64,000 bases of DNA from Gigantopelta aegis (Eukaryota > Mollusca > Gastropoda > Neomphalida > Peltospiridae): NCBI RefSeq assembly GCF_016097555.1, contig NC_054703.1:9590894-9654893 (forward strand), written 5' to 3'. The translations under genes were made by a program, and so were the position numbers. A model generated the notes under the pieces. The model made no database searches, was not told the DNA's origin, and was given only the letters and a program-made list of their open reading frames with translations. Positions within the stretch are counted from its first letter, which is position 1, and every line of letters starts with the position of its first letter. This document shows, piece by piece, positions 59,622-64,000 of this stretch.

Positions 59622-59958
59622 TCAAAAGAAAGAAATGTTTTATTTAACGACGCACTCAACACATTTTTATGTACGGATAGGCATATGGTTAAAGACCACA
59701 TATATTGAGAGAGGAAACCCGCTGTCGCCACTTCATGGGCTACTCTTTTCGATTAGCAGCAAGGGAAGTCCATTAGTACCAAGGGGTCGTTTATACGCAC
59801 CACCCCACAGGCAGTATAGCACACACCACGGTATTTGATATACCACTCGTGGTGCATTGGCTGGAACGAGAAATAGCCCAATGGGCCCACCGACGGAGAT
59901 CGATCCCTGACCGACCGCGCATCGAGCGAGAGCTGTACCACTGGGCTGCGTCCCGCCC
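59622..59958 (-). mobile_element. Chimeric tRNA-headed SINE
   Basis: Starts with the AAAGAAAGAAATGTTTTATT tail and GATTAGCAGCAAGGGA of one tail family, then within two bases switches to CCATTAGTACCAAGGGG, the equivalent segment of the other tail family, and continues through a common body and head (GACGGAGATCGATCCCTGAC). The common segment is thus present twice in a row. Confidence 0.8.
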
Positions 59959-59959
59959 C

Positions 59960-60395
59960 TATTAGCCAAAGATCATCCCACAAAGAGGATAGTACACACC
60001 ACGGTATTTGATATATCAGTCGTGGTGCACTGACTAGAACGAGAAATAACCCAATGGGTCTACCGACGGTTAAAACAAGTTTGTTTTGTTTAACGACACT
60101 ATTAGAGCACATTGATTTATTAATCATCGGCTATTGCATGCTAAGCATTTAGTAATTTTGAATTATAGTCCATTAGTACCAAGGTATATTTTATATGCAC
60201 CATCCCACAGGCTGTATAGCACACACCACGGTCTTTGATATATCAGTCGTGGTGCACTGGCTGGAACGAGAAATAGACCAATGGGCCCACCGACGGAGAT
60301 CGATCACAAACCAACCGCGCATCAAGCGAGCGCTTTACCACTGGACCTACCGACAGGGATCGATCCTAAACCGACCGTGCATCAGACGAGTCACA
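59960..60395 (-). mobile_element. Cluster of a partial and a full tRNA-headed SINE
   Basis: 59960-60068 keeps a body fragment (GATCATCCCACAAAGAGGAT, GACTAGAACGAGAAATAACC). 60073-60350 is an alternative-tail copy (TTTGTTTAACGACACTATTA, AATCATCGGCTATTGCATGC, GGTGCACTGGCTGGAACGAG). A duplicated head scrap, GACAGGGATCGATCCTAAAC, follows to about 60390. Confidence 0.8.
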
Positions 60396-60477
60396 ATACC
60401 ATAATTGTTTTCCTGCTTCAGTCAATTTAATAAACAACAACATTCGTTCATTCATTTCAACGTATTTTCGTGATTAT

Positions 60478-60660
60478 ATCCAATTAAGGTTCAAGCACGC
60501 TCTCCTGGGCACACACACCTCAGCTATCAGTGGTTAGTGAGAAAGAAGAGGCTGTATTGGTCTTACACCTACCCATTGAGTCGTTAAAGTTCGCTCTGGG
60601 TGGGAGCCGGTATCGGGTTGCGAACCCTGTACCTACCAGTCTTACTGACCGATGAATAAA
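60478..60660 (-). mobile_element. tRNA-headed SINE (second family)
   Basis: CTGGGCACACACACCTCAGC, CAGTGGTTAGTGAGAAAGAA, GGAGCCGGTATCGGGTTGCG, CCTGTACCTACCAGTCTTAC. Clearest copy of this family in the window. Confidence 0.78.
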
Positions 60661-61890
60661 GAACAATAAAAGTCCAGGGAGCACTGCTAAAGCAATACAT
60701 GTACTCTACCGGGCTAAATGTTAAATCGTCATCTAAGTCAAACTACATCTGCAACAGAGCAGTGTCGCATGATCGAACCTTCTCGGTTGATCCGTTCAGC
60801 TGGAGGTGTTGTTTTTTCAAGGGTTTTTTTTTTTTTTTTCGTTACAACCAGTTTTCACCACAACTGGGCAAAGGCCGTGGTATGTGATTCCTGTCAGTCG
60901 GGAAGTGCAAATAAAAAAAATCCATTGCTACATTTTTGTGGGTTTTTTTAAATTGAAAATTATATATATTGAAATTATAAAAAAAAGAAAAGAATTAGAG
61001 CAACGAATACATAATTATTCCACCTTTATAACGAAACTAATATTGTTTTATTAATCAGATAAACATAAGATTTGATTTAGTCTCGGTACATAAACAAACG
61101 CCCAACTAGCACTGTATAGAAGTACACTGTGTTTACATTGAGTCTAAAAGGGCGCCAGTATGACGTCTTTAGTATGACGTCATGTTGGTGACGTGATCAG
61201 TGGACGGTCTTTCAATATCCCTAACGCGCAGTTGCTTCAATGTCCGCTGATTAGGAAAGATGTGTTGTGATTTTTAGTTGGAAAAGAAGTAATTCAATAA
61301 AACTATGAGTAGGGCGAGATTTCAGGAGAAAGTTGGTATACAAATATATTGGAGGATATAATCGTGTGGGTATTTTCTTCCCAGGGCTTACGTATTATTT
61401 TATAGGTAGAAATTGTATAACTTTTAGTAAATACGCTGATAGATTGTAATTTCTTAACCGTCAACAATTATTTCTACGTCAAACAAGGTTTTTCTTTTAG
61501 CTGAATAGAATAGGTTATTTGGTAATAGTAATATAGTATTATTTATTATATTACTAATGTAATTTTATTCTGAAATCTAGCGATCTGACGGAACATGTTT
61601 TTATAGTTCACGCCACGGTTGTTGATCTACCCATCGGTAATTGATGACAGGATTATAAACCATTTCCCAATGACACTAGCACATGATACGGCGGTTACTG
61701 CATTGAGTTACTAGTCACTGTGATTGAAAGCCCAATGTCCGATAAACATTCAGTACTATTTTTGTTTTGTTTTAGTTTGTTATAACAGCACCCTATCCTA
61801 AGCATTTTGATTCGCGTTTAAGTTTAAAAAATACTTTTACAACTTAATTTGTATCATATGCTTCTTGAAACATACCTTATGACGTTGATA
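60660..61890. other. Intergenic stretch
   Basis: T- and A-runs near 60823-60840 and 60914-60920. TGACGTCT at 61161 and TGACGTCA at 61175-61182 lie beside GGCGCC. No gene seen. Confidence 0.5.
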
Positions 61891-61894
61891 TATA

Positions 61895-62035
61895 GAGGTT
61901 ATTACCAAAGTGTTTTTCGGTATCGTCAATATCATATATTAATAAATACAAATTGTAGTATGCGAGGATAATACATTATTTTTATTCCTAATATATGATA
62001 TTGACAATACCGAAATACACGAGGGTAATAATCTC
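61895..62035. mobile_element. Fold-back element with 47-base arms
   Basis: Left arm 61895-61941 contains CGGTATCGTCAATATCATAT; right arm 61989-62035 contains ATATGATATTGACAATACCG. The centre (about 47 bases) includes AATACATTATTTTTATTCCT. A one-arm relic is at 15768-15830, where the centre GTTATTTTTATTCCTGG is also kept. Confidence 0.82.
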
Positions 62036-62160
62036 TTTATCATATAAGCTTAATACAACGTGTTTTTGTAAACTGTACACGCATCTTTAATTCCAGTCCA
62101 CCATTACTAGATATTCAAATGACGTAAGAATATGTGGCGCGGTGTATTTTTGAATGGAAA

Positions 62161-62184
62161 TGACGTCAAACTCGAATGACGTCA
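62161..62184. promoter_or_regulatory. Paired CRE palindromes
   Basis: TGACGTCA at 62161-62168 and again at 62177-62184, 16 bases apart, with further TGACGTAA-type half sites at about 62120. They lie 400 bases upstream of the possible first exon of the pogo-type gene. Binding by CREB/ATF factors is inference. Confidence 0.35.
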
Positions 62185-62583
62185 TTTTGGATGTCCTTAC
62201 ATCAAAATAAAGTTATGCCTAACGTGTTTTGTTTTCTGAACGCTGGACAGCTTTCAATGTCAAATTGCCATTAATTTTTTGTTTTGTTTTGATGACTGAA
62301 TGCATACGTCAACATGGAGTGTCACCCAGGTACGTTTGCTTAAAGGTCAATAAACATAGTGCCGAGACCTCGACTAATTTACATCTAATTTGCAAAGTTA
62401 TCAAATTCTCAAAGTATGTGATCTGAAAAATATCACATATCGCTTAACCTCAGTTTCCGGCCTATCCCGCGAGTCGTTCTATTTTGGTACGGTTTGTTTA
62501 TAACGAAGTTTGCGCACACGCGGACTTTGACATCGGACTAATTGCGTACTGGAATTGCAACACCGTAACTCACAGATGACAAA

Positions 62584-62598
62584 ATGAGAAAAAAACGG
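62584..62598 (+). other. Candidate first coding exon of the pogo-type gene
   Basis: ATGAGAAAAAAACGG (MRKKR) is followed at once by the donor GTAAGA (62599). The matching acceptor TTGTTTCAG ends at 63009 and the next exon would read VPKKIEKNRKK. The basic N-terminus fits pogo-family proteins. But that phase meets a stop 18 codons into the second exon, so a base error, a different splice or a broken gene must be assumed. Confidence 0.35.
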
Positions 62599-62758
62599 GT
62601 AAGAATTAACTTTTTTAAAGGTTGAATAATACACAACACTCATTTTGCATTGTAGATTCACTCTAAATAACGTACAACCTCAATGTACACATCTTAATAA
62701 GCAGCAATCATCACCGACAGAGCTCAGCTTCCAAACATCGTTTGCCTGCGTGTGGAAA

Positions 62759-62779
62759 GTCACGTGATAATCACGTGAC
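62759..62779. promoter_or_regulatory. 21-base perfect palindrome with two E-boxes
   Basis: GTCACGTGAT-A-ATCACGTGAC: two CACGTG sites in mirror arrangement around one central base. CACGTG is bound by Myc/MITF/USF-type bHLH factors. It lies in the presumed intron, 230 bases before the acceptor. Confidence 0.4.
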
Positions 62780-63035
62780 AATCAAAGCCCGCGTAGGGAA
62801 AAAAAAAGTATGGAAGCTCATTTTGGCCAACTGCATCAAATACCAAATAAATAATTTTAAAAATCAGGATGATGTTTGTTTGGATATGGTTTAAAAAATA
62901 ATTTAAAAAGATGAAAAAAAGAAATAAAAGTAACAAATATCATTTATTAAACACAACTGAATATTTATTTCAAGCAAGATGGTAGTGAAATGTTTCTAAA
63001 TTGTTTCAGGTTCCTAAAAAGATTGAAAAAAATAG

Positions 63036-64000
63036 AAAAAAAGATCATACAAACCTGAGACCTTAATTGCAGCATGGAAAGCAGTTGAAAATGGCATGTC
63101 TATGTACAAGGCATCAACAGTTTTTGGTGTACCAAAACAAACTCTTGGTGATAGAAAATCAGGAAAGGTACGTGACCCCCTACGATTTGGTACAGGAGAA
63201 CGACCAATGTTTGACGAAGCTCACGAAAGAAACCTGGTGAATCATATCACCTATCTGTCCTCATTGGGATACGGTTATTCAAGGGCAGAAGTGATCAGCT
63301 TAGCTACCGATTATGCTCACTTCCTCTCTCTTTTGCCAGGTGATAAATCCCTCTCCAATGGGTGGTTTTGTCGATTTTTGGCGAGATGGCCTGAGTTGCA
63401 GTTGCTTAGACCGAGAAGCACAGAGATATATAGGGCAAACTGTGCTACACCTGAGGCATTCAAACATTATTTCTCTGAACTTAAAAATGTGATGGAAAAA
63501 TATGGCTTAATTAACAAACCTCACTGCATCTATAATGTAGACGAGACTGGGATTAACTGTCAACATAAACCAGGTATGGTAGTCTGTCTGAAAAAAAGCA
63601 AGCCAGCAGCTGTAGTAAGTTCAAGATCATCAACAGCAACTGTCATTGCATGTGGAAATGCTATCGGCACCTGTGTTCCACCATTTATAATATTTAAAGG
63701 CAAGAGGATATCTGCAGACCTATCACAGAACTGCATGTCAGACACAGGCTGGTCCAATAACACTCTGTTTATGGACTTTTTACAAAATCACTTCCTGAAA
63801 TACTGCATGGGTTCTGATTCGGACCAGAAATTACTAATGTATGATTGCCATGCTAGCCATATTAATATTCCATTGATTGAGTGGGCAAGAGAACACAAGG
63901 TAATACTGTTTGTTTTGCCACCTCACACAAGCCATTTCACCCAACCACTAGATGTTGGATGCTTTGGCCCATTTAAGCGATATCTGTACTCCGAATGTGC
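63036..64000 (+). CDS. pogo/Tigger-type transposase, 3' end beyond the window
   Basis: An open frame of more than 320 codons runs off the right edge. It begins with a psq-type helix-turn-helix (YKPETLIAAWKAVENG, YKASTVFGVPKQTL), then a CENP-B-like second DNA-binding part (SLSNGWFCRFLARWPELQLL), then the DDE nuclease with NVDETG (Asp at 63540-63542), YDCHASH (Asp at 63843-63845) and QPLDVGCFGPFKR (Asp at 63951-63953); 35 residues separate the last two. This enzyme cuts and pastes DNA flanked by TA; domesticated relatives exist as host genes. Frame 63036 on is preceded by stops in the same frame. The N-terminal KK.SYKPET would join an upstream basic stretch only with one more A in the seven-A run at 63036-63042. 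All three catalytic Asp residues are intact. Confidence 0.9.

Overview
The window looks like nuclear DNA of an invertebrate, most likely a mollusc and probably a gastropod. It is AT-rich and gene-poor. It is crowded with tRNA-headed SINEs that share a molluscan-type body, with fold-back MITEs, and with long micro- and minisatellites. I base the organism call on the SINE type and on a cluster of lineage-specific class A receptors; nothing fixes the species.

The only convincing host genes are four paralogous rhodopsin-family (class A) receptors: three on the minus strand (8482-9531, 27478-28605, 42445-43470) and one on the plus strand (50246-51394). The three with a preserved 5' end share a 3' splice site 30 bases before the ATG, so each has its coding sequence in one exon with an untranslated exon further upstream. 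The third copy has lost its N-terminus to a GA microsatellite and a Penelope-like fragment. Each receptor is one part of a repeated module: a minisatellite of 36-bp units always lies on its 3' side in the same relative orientation, with CA/GT runs beyond. The first two modules (about 6781-15472 and 25001-34190) are collinear segmental duplicates. A further module flank, inverted at 1-320, suggests that another receptor lies just left of the window.

Between the modules lie: a Tc1 relic (374-770); an 82-bp minisatellite (2486-3387); a LINE 3' end (5785-6345); a 5.8-kb satellite of 70-bp units (18385-24214); a 200-base assembly gap (34192-34391); and, directly after it, a 5-kb Mutator-like DNA transposon (34392-39378). 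That transposon has a broken transposase, a separate His-Me finger endonuclease frame, and about 500-bp direct repeats at both ends. The right third (54700-60700) is dominated by SINEs, a 30-bp minisatellite with a decapeptide reading frame, and a long GA tract. The window ends inside a pogo/Tigger-type transposase (63036 to beyond 64000) with a possible small 5' exon.

The most informative comparisons are between modules 1 and 2. Four different sequences that are single copy in one module have become tandem arrays in the other. A Tc1/mariner-like element is present in module 1, while module 2 keeps the empty site. All functional statements come from reading motifs by eye; no database search was run.
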